NCBI GenBank assembly: GCA_018055925.1
Contig: JAGPGQ010000007.1
Coordinates: 1-39,025, forward strand
Direction of reading: 5' to 3'
DNA length: 39,025 nucleotides
Source of the DNA: Micropruina sp.
GTDB taxonomy: Bacteria; Actinomycetota; Actinomycetes; Propionibacteriales; Propionibacteriaceae
Below are positions 9,032 to 16,101 of the stretch, in pieces (position 1 is the stretch's first letter; each line of letters opens with the position of its first letter). The notes under the pieces were generated by a model. The model was not told the DNA's origin and did no database searches. It saw only the letters and a program-made list of their open reading frames with translations. Position numbers and translations under genes: made by a program.

Positions 9032-9060
9032 CAAGTACTTTCCATATTGGAAAGTACTTG
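9032..9060. promoter_or_regulatory. 13-3-13 palindromic operator
   Basis: The perfect inverted repeat CAAGTACTTTCCA / TGGAAAGTACTTG is separated by TAT. It lies between the divergent proS and 9075 genes and overlaps the expected -35 region of the latter. A winged-helix regulator is encoded second in the downstream unit, so autoregulation is the natural reading. Confidence 0.8.
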
Positions 9061-9061
9061 C

Positions 9062-9067
9062 TACGGT
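9062..9067 (+). promoter_or_regulatory. Putative -10 box of a leaderless promoter
   Basis: TACGGT is followed by seven bases and then ATG at 9075. TTTCCA, inside the left operator arm (9039-9044), sits 17 bp upstream and could act as the -35. A regulator bound to the palindrome would therefore block polymerase. Confidence 0.45.
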
Positions 9068-9074
9068 GGCAGAC

Positions 9075-9497
9075 ATGGAACCGAGCAACTACGAACTCGC
9101 CCTCGCCCAGATCGACGATCTCGCGGCCCGCGCACGGCACTCCGCGCGCTGGCTCGCCCGGTACTACGTGGTGTTCGGCCTGGCGTCGCTGCTGATCGCT
9201 CCCGCCTTCGGCCTGCTGCACGGGCCGGGATGGACGACCGGCCTGACCGTGACCTGGGTGATGCTGATCGTCGCGATCAGCATCTACGCCGCCCGGCAGC
9301 GGACGATGGTCCGCGGCGGGGGGCGGATCCACGCCCGGGTGATGGTGGTCTGGTCGCTGCTGTGGGCCGTGACCGTGGTGCTCGGGTCGACCTACCACCT
9401 GCCCTGGCCGTGGTGGCTGGCCGGCGGCGTCGCCATGCTGGCCACCTGCGCGGTCGGGGCGTGGACGGTGATGCGCCGGACGGACGCCCGGCCGTGA
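9075..9497 (+). CDS. Small membrane protein co-transcribed with a winged-helix regulator
   Basis: 140 aa from ATG 9075 (GTG at 9066 is an in-frame alternative, three codons longer, but it would overlap the -10 box). It has a soluble helical N-terminus (about 30 aa) followed by two pairs of hydrophobic helices (residues about 30-50, 55-75, 92-112, 115-133). Not a family I can name; membrane proteins of this size are common partners of HTH_34-type regulators in actinobacteria. It overlaps the next gene by 4 nt (GTGA). Function unknown. Confidence 0.7.
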   Translation: MEPSNYELALAQIDDLAARARHSARWLARYYVVFGLASLLIAPAFGLLHGPGWTTGLTVTWVMLIVAISIYAARQRTMVRGGGRIHARVMVVWSLLWAVTVVLGSTYHLPWPWWLAGGVAMLATCAVGAWTVMRRTDARP

Positions 9498-9802
9498 GCA
9501 TCGACCCGCAGTTCCACTCCCCCGTCCGGTTCTCCATCGTGGCCACCCTGGTCGGGGTCGATCGCGCCGAGTTCGCCTTCGTCCGGGACGCCATCGCGGT
9601 CTCCGACTCGGCACTGTCCAAGCAGGCCGGTGCACTGGAGGCCGCCGGCTACCTGAGGATCGTCAAGGGCCACGTCGGCAAGCGGCCCCGGACGTGGTAC
9701 TCGCTCACCGACCACGGGCGCGCGGCCTTCCGGGCCCACCTGGACGCCCTTCGGGCACTCGCCGAGACCGCCGCCGGCTACGCGGACAGTCGGCCCGAGT
9801 AG
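9494..9802 (+). CDS. Winged-helix transcriptional regulator (HTH_34/MarR-like)
   Basis: 102 aa. The whole protein is one winged helix: 'SPVRFSIVATLVGVDRAEFAFVRDAIAVSDSALSKQAGALEAAGYLRIVKGHVGKRPRTWYSLTDHGRAAFRAHLDAL'. The recognition helix lies around S-D-S-A-L-S-K-Q and the wing around K-G-H-V-G-K-R-P-R-T. The GTG start overlaps the stop of the membrane protein gene (GTGA), showing coupling. The likely DNA site is the palindrome at 9032-9060. The effector is unknown. Confidence 0.85.
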   Translation: MSIDPQFHSPVRFSIVATLVGVDRAEFAFVRDAIAVSDSALSKQAGALEAAGYLRIVKGHVGKRPRTWYSLTDHGRAAFRAHLDALRALAETAAGYADSRPE

Positions 9803-9816
9803 CCGGCGACCGGCGA

Positions 9817-11415
9817 TCAGAAGAACCGGACCGTGATCTTGCTGCCGGACACCTCGGCGCGGTAGCCCTTGATGTTCGCGTAGCCGTACCAACGCCGTCC
9901 GTCGGTCGAGCGGGCGTCCAGCCGCACGCGCGCCTTCGCCCTGCCCTCGACCTCGCCGTAGCTGACCTTGAGGGTGGGCGAACTCCACTTGGCGCCCGAG
10001 ATCGTCCGGTAGCCGATCGTGCTGTTGCGGATCTTGGCGCCCGGCGGCTGCCGGAAGTTGATCGCACAACCGGACGGCCGCAGCGAGTTCTGCTTGCGGC
10101 ACCAGCTGAACTTGCTCGTCACCTTCTTCACGATGGCCGACTTGCCGCTCGGGCTGACGGTCACCTTCGCGGCGGCCGGGTTCTGCTCCTTCACACCGGT
10201 GACGGTGAGCCGGGCCGAGCCGTAGGAGAAGTAGCTGTTGGCCGATGTGATCGCATACATGCCCGGGAACACGTTGATCAGCCGGGCCCGGGGCGCGACG
10301 CCGGCGATCCGGACGGGGACGCCGTGCTTGGTCAGCCGGGCCAGGCTGACCGAGGAGGCCACGGACTGCAGCCGGAACTCGCCGCCCACCTGGGTGACCG
10401 GGAAGGTGGTGCTGATCGTCCGGCCGTTCAACAGGTAGGTGGCCGTCACGCTGGTGGCGTTCGGGTCGGTGACCTCGGGCACCTGGACGGTGCTGATCCG
10501 GACGGCCGCGGCCAGCGCGGCATTGGTCAGCAGGCTGTTGTCGCCGACCGGGGCGGTCGCGGCCAGGCTGAGCGCGGTCGCCGCGTCGCCGCTGGCCAGC
10601 GCCTGCAGATATGCGGCCACCGCATCGGACGGCTTCTGGGCGGCCGGCGCGGGCACGCTGGGCTGGGTGGACTCGCTCGGCGGGGCAACCGAGGTCGACG
10701 GACCCGGGGTGGGGGTCGATGTGGTGCCGGTGCGCTGCATGGCGTAGACCACGCCCGCGGTCAGGCCGAGCACCACCACGGCCGCGATCAGGCCGATCAG
10801 CACCTTGCGCTGGGTGCCACCGCCACCGCCGTCCCCGCCCGGTGCGGGTTGTGGCGGGTAGCCCCAGGGCTGCTGCTGGTAGCCGTCCCCCTGCGGCTGG
10901 CCGTAGGGGTCGGACGCCGCCCAGCCGGCCTGCTGGGGGCCGGCCTGGTAACCCCAGTCCTGGCCGGGATGGGGTGGCGTGCCCGGCTGGGGCGACGTGG
11001 GCGAGCCCTGTGGGTGTCCTCCCCAGTCCTGTCCGGGTTGCGGCGTCCATTGACCCGGTTGCGGTGCCCACTGACCGGACGCGGCGTTCCACGGATCCGG
11101 CGCGGAGGGCTGGGTGGCCGGCGGATACCACGGCTGTGCGGGCGGCTGCGGCCCACTCGGTTGCGAGGGCGGCTGTCCGCCGGACTGGTAGGGCGGCTGG
11201 GCACCGCTCGGTTGCGAAGGCGGCTGCTGTCCGCTGGGCTGGTAGGGCGGCTGCGGACCGCCCGACTGGTAGGGCGGCTGGGGACCGCTCGCTTGATGGG
11301 GCGGCTGGGGACCGCTCGCTTGATGGGGCGGCTGCGGACCGCCCTGCTGGCCGAAGTTGCTCGGCGGTTGGTGCGGCCCCGGCTGGCTCCCGGTGGGCGG
11401 ATCGTTCTGGCTCAC
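9817..11415 (-). CDS. Pro/Gln-rich single-pass membrane protein with extracytoplasmic C-terminal domain
   Basis: 532 aa. Residues 1-205 are low-complexity, with repeated 9-10-residue units such as G-P-Q-P-P-H-Q-A-S and P-Q-P-P-Y-Q-S-G-G and several W-x-P-Q-P-G-Q repeats. A basic stop (TQRK) precedes one membrane helix (about 213-233). A Thr/Ser/Pro linker follows, then an outer domain of about 270 aa. Its first part ('KPSDAVAAYLQALASGDAATALSLAATAP') resembles NTF2/DUF4878-like domains of actinobacterial surface proteins. Two Cys close together (W-C-R-K-Q... and S-G-C-A-I-N) may pair. The GTG start at 11415 has GGAAGGAAAG upstream. Function unknown; a cell-envelope role is inferred. Confidence 0.75.
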   Translation of the reverse strand: MSQNDPPTGSQPGPHQPPSNFGQQGGPQPPHQASGPQPPHQASGPQPPYQSGGPQPPYQPSGQQPPSQPSGAQPPYQSGGQPPSQPSGPQPPAQPWYPPATQPSAPDPWNAASGQWAPQPGQWTPQPGQDWGGHPQGSPTSPQPGTPPHPGQDWGYQAGPQQAGWAASDPYGQPQGDGYQQQPWGYPPQPAPGGDGGGGGTQRKVLIGLIAAVVVLGLTAGVVYAMQRTGTTSTPTPGPSTSVAPPSESTQPSVPAPAAQKPSDAVAAYLQALASGDAATALSLAATAPVGDNSLLTNAALAAAVRISTVQVPEVTDPNATSVTATYLLNGRTISTTFPVTQVGGEFRLQSVASSVSLARLTKHGVPVRIAGVAPRARLINVFPGMYAITSANSYFSYGSARLTVTGVKEQNPAAAKVTVSPSGKSAIVKKVTSKFSWCRKQNSLRPSGCAINFRQPPGAKIRNSTIGYRTISGAKWSSPTLKVSYGEVEGRAKARVRLDARSTDGRRWYGYANIKGYRAEVSGSKITVRFF

Positions 11416-11482
11416 GGTCTTTCCTTCCCTGCGCGCCGATTTTAGAGCCCGACCGGTGCGGCGCCAGCCCTCGCCACGAGCG

Positions 11483-11488
11483 TATTCT
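11483..11488 (+). promoter_or_regulatory. Putative -10 box of a leaderless promoter
   Basis: TATTCT is followed by seven bases and then ATG at 11496, with no Shine-Dalgarno sequence. It drives the two DUF202 genes. Confidence 0.5.
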
Positions 11489-11495
11489 CGCCCGC

Positions 11496-11873
11496 ATGCA
11501 GACCGAGGCTGAGATGCGACGCTGGCCGGCGTGGGTTTACGGGGTGGGGGACGAGCCCGATCCGCGGTTCTCACTGGCGAATGAACGCACCTTCCTGGCC
11601 TGGATCCGCACCGGGCTGGCGTTCGTCACCGCCGGCCTCGGCATCGCCGCGCTGGCCCACTTCGCCCCCGCGACGGGCGCCCGGTTCATCGCCGCCTCCG
11701 TGGTGATGCTGTGTTGCGGCGTGGTCTGCGGGTTCACCGGTTTCGGCCGGTGGGCCCGCAACGAGCGGGCGATGCGGCTGGGGGTTCCGCTGATCCGGCC
11801 GTCGGTGCTGCCGATGCTCTCGGTGATCCTGTTGCTGATCGCCGGCCTGGCCGCCTTCACCCTGCTCGGCTGA
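11496..11873 (+). CDS. DUF202 (YidH-like) membrane protein
   Basis: 125 aa. It carries the family signature 'DPRFSLANERTFLAWIRTGLAFVTAGLGIAAL' and three membrane helices (residues about 35-55, 62-82, 103-124). The function of DUF202 proteins is not established. It overlaps the next DUF202 gene by one base (TGATG), so the two are co-translated and may form a hetero-oligomer. Confidence 0.85.
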   Translation: MQTEAEMRRWPAWVYGVGDEPDPRFSLANERTFLAWIRTGLAFVTAGLGIAALAHFAPATGARFIAASVVMLCCGVVCGFTGFGRWARNERAMRLGVPLIRPSVLPMLSVILLLIAGLAAFTLLG

Positions 11874-12217
11874 TGGCTGAGCCGAAGCCGGCCACCGGGG
11901 TGTGGGACGTCGGCCTGCAGCCGGAGCGGACATCGCTGTCCTGGCAGCGGGTGAATCTCGCCGGACTCGCGGCCAGCCTGGTGAGTGCCCGCCTGGTGGT
12001 CGAGACCCACCCCGTGATCGGCTACACCCTGGCGGTGCTGAGCGCCGCGACCGCCGGCGCGGTCACCTTCGTCCACGGACGGCGGCTGGTGCGGACCACG
12101 GCGGCCCTGTTCGCCCAGCGCCAGCTGCCCGACGCCCGGGTACACGTGCTGCTCGTGGCCCTGCTCGTCCTGGTCGCGGGTGGCGGGCTGGTCTTCCTGC
12201 TGACCGCCGGTTCCTGA
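11873..12217 (+). CDS. DUF202 membrane protein, second copy
   Basis: 114 aa. The signature is 'DVGLQPERTSLSWQRVNLAGLAASLVSARLVVE', followed by three hydrophobic helices (about 25-45, 48-67, 92-112). It is the divergent partner form often found directly after a YidH-like DUF202 gene. The ATG at 11873 shares its A with the upstream stop codon. Function unknown. Confidence 0.85.
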   Translation: MAEPKPATGVWDVGLQPERTSLSWQRVNLAGLAASLVSARLVVETHPVIGYTLAVLSAATAGAVTFVHGRRLVRTTAALFAQRQLPDARVHVLLVALLVLVAGGGLVFLLTAGS

Positions 12218-12243
12218 GCGGCCCCGCCTGCGCCGAATCCGAC

Positions 12244-12561
12244 GTCATCCCGGGTGTCACGTCATCCCGGGTGTCACGTCATCCCGGGCTCGACCCGGGA
12301 TCCCGGCATCCGCGGGGACGACGAAACCCCAACCGTCACCCCGCACACGACCCAAGAGATCCCGGCGTTCGCCGGGATGACCTCTTCTGTCATCCCGGGC
12401 TCGACCCGGGATCCCGACGCCCGCCCGGATGACCTCAGCTGTCACTCCGGGCTCGACCCGGGATCCCGGCGTTCGCCGGGATGGCGAAACCCCAACCGTC
12501 ACCCCGCACACGACCCAAGAGATCCCGACGTCCGCCGGGATGACCTCAGCTGTCATCCCGG
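12244..12561. repeat. Array of TCATCCCGG-type palindromic repeats
   Basis: It opens with a 17-nt tandem (GTCATCCCGGGTGTCAC) at 12244 and 12261. Longer units then begin GTCATCCCGGGCTCGACC at 12278, 12389 and (with GTCACTCC) 12441. A 43-nt segment starting CGAAACCCCAACCG is identical at 12322-12364 and 12485-12527. The units contain palindromes such as CCCGGGCTCGACCCGGG and CCGGCGTTCGCCGG. The array fills the space between the convergent DUF202 and ulaG-like genes. Related repeats occur at 37760-38245. Confidence 0.9.
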
Positions 12562-12562
12562 A

Positions 12563-12600
12563 CCGCTGCGCCCAGGGCGGGAGTGCCCGGGGCGCAGCGG
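12563..12600. terminator. Stem-loop terminator after the ula-like operon
   Basis: A perfect 11-bp stem, CCGCTGCGCCC (12563-12573) / GGGCGCAGCGG (12590-12600), encloses a 16-nt loop that itself holds GGGC/GCCC. It starts 23 bp beyond the ulaG-like stop. No T-tract is present, as is common at high GC. Confidence 0.6.
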
Positions 12601-12623
12601 ATCCGGTCAGGCCGGGAGGTCCG

Positions 12624-13679
12624 TCACAGGATGGACGGGAAGGGCACGTTCTGCTCGTCGGTGAACGCGTCCTCGAACCCACGGCGGTAGTGGTACTTCC
12701 GCTTGTTCACATCGTTGGGGAAGGTGAACCGGCCGCCGACGTCCCAGATGAACGGCTTGAACTGGTACTGCAGCACGTCCTTCTTGAGGTCGTACAGCTC
12801 CACGATCTCCTGCGGGTCGGCCTTGAAGTTGGTCCAGACGTCGTAGTGGAACGGGATCACGACCTGGCAGCGCAGCGCCTCGGCCATCCGCAGGATGTCG
12901 ATGGAGCTCATCTTGTCCTGGTTGCCGATCGGGTTCTCGCCGTAGGAGCCGAACGCCACGTCGACGTCGTGGTCCTTGCCGTGCTTGGCGAACCGGATCG
13001 AGTAGTGCGAGTCGCCGCTGTGGTAGAAGCTGCCGGCCGGGGTCTTGAACAGGTAGTTCACCGCCTTGTCGTCCATGGTCGGCACCGTGCCGGCCAGCGG
13101 CTCCTCGGCGGTGACCAGCACCGTCCGGTCGAACGAGTCGAGCATGTGGATCTCGACGTCCTTGATCTTCACCACGTCACCGGGCTTGACCACGACCAGC
13201 CGGTCCTCGGGCACCCCCCAGCCGCGCCAGACGTCGGCGCAGCCCTGCGGGCCGATGAACGGGACGTCGTCGGCGCAGTTCTGCAGCACGGCGGCGGCGA
13301 AGAACGGGCAGATGTGGTCCTGGTGGATGTGCGTGGCCAGCACGGCGTCCACGGTCGTGATCGCGAACGGGTCGATCACGATCGGGGCGGCCCGCAGGTT
13401 CGGCTGAGTGGCCCGACCGCCGGTCATGTTGCGCATCTGGTGGTACGGCGCCATCTCCTTCACCTTCTGGGTGCGCTTGCCGTTGCCGAACCAGGCGTCG
13501 GTGACGATGTTCGCGCCACCCTCGGTCTTCAGCCAGATGCCGGTGTTGCCGATCCACCACAGGTCGAACGTGCCGGGCTCGGTCACCGTGGCATCGATCT
13601 CTTCGTTGAGCCACGTCCCCCATTCGGGGAATGCGCCGAGGATCCAGCTCTCGCGGGTGATCTGGTCGATCTTGCTCAT
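12624..13679 (-). CDS. ulaG: UlaG-like L-ascorbate-6-phosphate lactonase
   Basis: 351 aa, near the E. coli UlaG length (354). The similarity is collinear from the N-terminus ([14 protein letters not shown]) to the end (F-K-P-F-I-W-x-V-G-G-x-F-T and Y-H-Y-x-R-G-F-x-D). It has a metallo-beta-lactamase fold with the metal motif T-H-I-H-Q-D-H-I (His117, His119, Asp121, His122) and 'YHSGDSHYS' downstream. UlaG opens the lactone of L-ascorbate 6-phosphate to 3-keto-L-gulonate 6-phosphate. It is the last gene of the operon; the ATG at 13679 has AAGGAG upstream. Because no PTS is encoded, the phosphorylated substrate must arise from a kinase. Confidence 0.9.
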   Translation of the reverse strand: MSKIDQITRESWILGAFPEWGTWLNEEIDATVTEPGTFDLWWIGNTGIWLKTEGGANIVTDAWFGNGKRTQKVKEMAPYHQMRNMTGGRATQPNLRAAPIVIDPFAITTVDAVLATHIHQDHICPFFAAAVLQNCADDVPFIGPQGCADVWRGWGVPEDRLVVVKPGDVVKIKDVEIHMLDSFDRTVLVTAEEPLAGTVPTMDDKAVNYLFKTPAGSFYHSGDSHYSIRFAKHGKDHDVDVAFGSYGENPIGNQDKMSSIDILRMAEALRCQVVIPFHYDVWTNFKADPQEIVELYDLKKDVLQYQFKPFIWDVGGRFTFPNDVNKRKYHYRRGFEDAFTDEQNVPFPSIL

Positions 13680-13742
13680 AGTGGGATAACTCCTTCGGTT
13701 TGAGGGGTAGAAAAGTTCCGGATTGTGGGGAATGAGCGTGGA

Positions 13743-15119
13743 TCAGATGGAATCCAGCGACCGCCCCTTGGTCTCCTGGGCGAACATGTAGGTGACACCG
13801 CCGATCACCAGCAGGGCGGCGAAGAACATGAAGGCCGGCGGGATCGATTCCAGGGTCACCTTCTCGCCGAACATCATGCCCAGCATCACCGGGCCGAAGA
13901 CCTTGGCCGACGCGCCCAGGCCGTAGCCCAGCCCGAGGCCGGTGGCCCGGGCCTCGTTCGGGAACTGCTCGGCACCGAACGGGTTGAGCACGCCGAAGGC
14001 GCCGTCGCCGAACACCATGGCGATCAGGATGCCGGCGAAGAACACCCAGCCGGCGGTCGTGGGCTCCCAGCCGGCGCTGGTGGTGATGGCCACCGAACCG
14101 GCTGCGATCAGCAGGCCCAGCGCGCCCAGCAGGCCGTAGCTGAGCATCACCCAGCGACGTCCGATCTTGTCCGCCAGCCATGCCGACGACAGCCGTCCGA
14201 GCAGGTCGCCCAGCGACACCACCATGAACAGGCCGCCGACCATCTGCGCGTTGAACTCGAACCCGGAGCTCAGGATCGACTGCCCCCAGGACTGGATCAC
14301 CGACGAGCCGAAGATGAAGCAGAACGAGCCGAGGGTGACGATGACCAGGGCTTTCAGGTACTTGCGGAAGATCAGCGAGTAGGACGCCGACGCCGCGTGG
14401 GTGATCTCGGGCAGCGCGCCGATCTGGTCGGCCGGCAGCTCCAACGCCCAGGCGAGGGCCTTGCGGGCCTCGTCCGTGCGGCCCTGCGACTGCAGGTAGC
14501 GCGGCGACTCGGGCACCATCCGCAGCCACAGCAGCAGGAAGATCGGGATGCCGCCGAGGCCGATCAGCAGCCGCCAGTTGTCGCCGGTGGCGATCTGCGC
14601 CACCGAGCCCAGGAACAGGCCGACCGGGATGAAGACCGCGGTCAGGCCGGCCAGCAGGCCACGCTGCTTGGCGGGCACGAACTCCTGCACGTAGGGGATC
14701 GAGACGATGTTCAGGCCGCCGACGCCGATGCCCACCAGAACCCGCAGGATCGCCAGCAGCACCCAGCCGTTGTCGGGCGTGAGCACGCAGGCGAGGGTGA
14801 ACACGGTGAACAGCAGCACGCACCAGAAGAAGGACGCCTTGCGGCCGATCTTGTCGGCCAGCCGGCCCCACAGGATGGCGCCGAGCACGGTGCCCAGGCC
14901 CGACATCGCCAGGATGATGCCGGCCTCGAAGCCGTGCAGCGTCCAGTTGGGATCCTTCAGCAGGCTGCTCACGGCGAACCCGATCAGGAACATGTCGAAG
15001 AACTCGGAGATGTTGCCCACGACGGCGAGCGAAATGAGGTTCTTCTGATTCTTCGTCAACGGACGGGAATCGATCTGTTGCAGGGCGGTCATCGCCCCGG
15101 TATTCGGTTTCGAAGTCAT
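13743..15119 (-). CDS. MFS sugar-porter-type permease
   Basis: 458 aa with twelve predicted helices. Sugar-porter hallmarks are 'GRLADKIGRKAS' between helices 2 and 3, 'PESPRYL' after helix 6, 'AWLADKIGRRW' in the second half, and the C-terminal 'ETKGRSLD'. It replaces the PTS UlaABC found in classical ascorbate operons, so the substrate (inferred: L-ascorbate or a related sugar acid) should enter unphosphorylated, probably by proton symport. The ATG at 15119 has AGGAG 7 nt upstream; the gap to the upstream kinase gene is 34 bp. Confidence 0.88.
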   Translation of the reverse strand: MTSKPNTGAMTALQQIDSRPLTKNQKNLISLAVVGNISEFFDMFLIGFAVSSLLKDPNWTLHGFEAGIILAMSGLGTVLGAILWGRLADKIGRKASFFWCVLLFTVFTLACVLTPDNGWVLLAILRVLVGIGVGGLNIVSIPYVQEFVPAKQRGLLAGLTAVFIPVGLFLGSVAQIATGDNWRLLIGLGGIPIFLLLWLRMVPESPRYLQSQGRTDEARKALAWALELPADQIGALPEITHAASASYSLIFRKYLKALVIVTLGSFCFIFGSSVIQSWGQSILSSGFEFNAQMVGGLFMVVSLGDLLGRLSSAWLADKIGRRWVMLSYGLLGALGLLIAAGSVAITTSAGWEPTTAGWVFFAGILIAMVFGDGAFGVLNPFGAEQFPNEARATGLGLGYGLGASAKVFGPVMLGMMFGEKVTLESIPPAFMFFAALLVIGGVTYMFAQETKGRSLDSI

Positions 15120-15153
15120 GATGAACTCCTAGGACGCGACGCGGTGGAACGCG

Positions 15154-16101
15154 TCAACGGACGATGTCGGTGGAGGTGGGGATCTCGAGCTCCGCCGGCG
15201 ACACGTGGGTGAGGTCGCCGTGGTGGGTGAGCGCGAGTTTGGACGTGCGCAGGCCGTAGTTGATGCCCTCGAGCACGTTGTCGTCCAGGTAGCCGTGCAG
15301 GGTGCCGCCGACGAAGGAGTCGCCGGCGCCGGGACGGTCGACGACGGTCACGCCCTCGACCTCGTAGACCCGCTGGCCCTCGACGCCGCTGTAGTAGACG
15401 CCGGCGACCGAGTCGGTCGAGACCACGTGGTCGAGTCCGTACTGGTCGCGCAGGGTGGCGTTGATCGTCGGCCCGTCGCCGGTCATGCCGAACACCTTGA
15501 TGCCGTCGAGCCGGGAGCAGAACAGGATCGACACCTTGTCGAGCAGCGGCTCGAGCACCTCGCGGGCCCGCTCCGGGCTCCACAACAGGCCGCGGTAGTT
15601 CACGTCCAGGGCCACCTTGACACCCCGCTTGTGGGCCTCCTCGACGGCATGGGTGACCACCGCGGCGGTGTTCTCGGTGAGCGCCGCGGTGATGCCGGTG
15701 ACGAACAGCACCCGGGTGTCGAGCAGGCCGTCCCAGTCGAAGGTGTCCGGGGTGATCTCCCGGAACGCGGTGTACAGCCGGTCGTAGGTGACCTTGGCCG
15801 GCAACGGCGCCTGCCCGGGCTCCATGAAGTACAGCGCCATCCGGCCCTCGCACGGCACGCACAGCGACAGGTCGACGCCGACCCCGCGGTACTCGTTGGC
15901 GAACCGCTGGCCGAGGTCGCTCTTGGGCAGGGTCGAGGCGAACGCGGCCCGCCGTCCCAGCTGCGCCAGCAGGCCGGCCACGTTGGCCTCGGAGCCGGCC
16001 GGCGACAGCCGCAGGTCGCTGGAGGTGGCGAGGCGTCCGCCACGGTGCACGGTGAGCCGGATCTGGGCCTCACCCAGGGTGGTCAGGTCAAAGGTGGTCA
16101 T
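15154..16101 (-). CDS. PfkB-family sugar (acid) kinase, KdgK-like
   Basis: 315 aa. The N-terminal PfkB motif is 'SPAGSEANVAGLLAQLGR' (residues 33-50). The C-terminal signature is R-P-G-A-G-D (256-261), with Asp261 as the catalytic base; the usual D-T-x-G-A-G-D is altered to D-R-P-G-A-G-D, as often in the 2-keto-3-deoxygluconate kinase branch. 'DVNYRGLLWS' (166-175) is also typical of that branch, whose members phosphorylate open or cyclic sugar acids. The ATG overlaps the stop of the upstream epimerase fusion (ATGA). Within this pathway the kinase is the only candidate to make the 6-phosphate that UlaG needs; this role is inferred. Confidence 0.85.
   Translation of the reverse strand: MTTFDLTTLGEAQIRLTVHRGGRLATSSDLRLSPAGSEANVAGLLAQLGRRAAFASTLPKSDLGQRFANEYRGVGVDLSLCVPCEGRMALYFMEPGQAPLPAKVTYDRLYTAFREITPDTFDWDGLLDTRVLFVTGITAALTENTAAVVTHAVEEAHKRGVKVALDVNYRGLLWSPERAREVLEPLLDKVSILFCSRLDGIKVFGMTGDGPTINATLRDQYGLDHVVSTDSVAGVYYSGVEGQRVYEVEGVTVVDRPGAGDSFVGGTLHGYLDDNVLEGINYGLRTSKLALTHHGDLTHVSPAELEIPTSTDIVR

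Noticed and set aside
12244..12561. CRISPR-like spacing of repeats.
   Set aside because: Repeats are palindromic, unequal in length, partly back-to-back and without unique spacers; no cas genes are nearby.
13725..15212. A 495-codon plus-strand frame opposite the MFS permease.
   Set aside because: Gln/His/Glu-rich shadow of a clear twelve-helix transporter.
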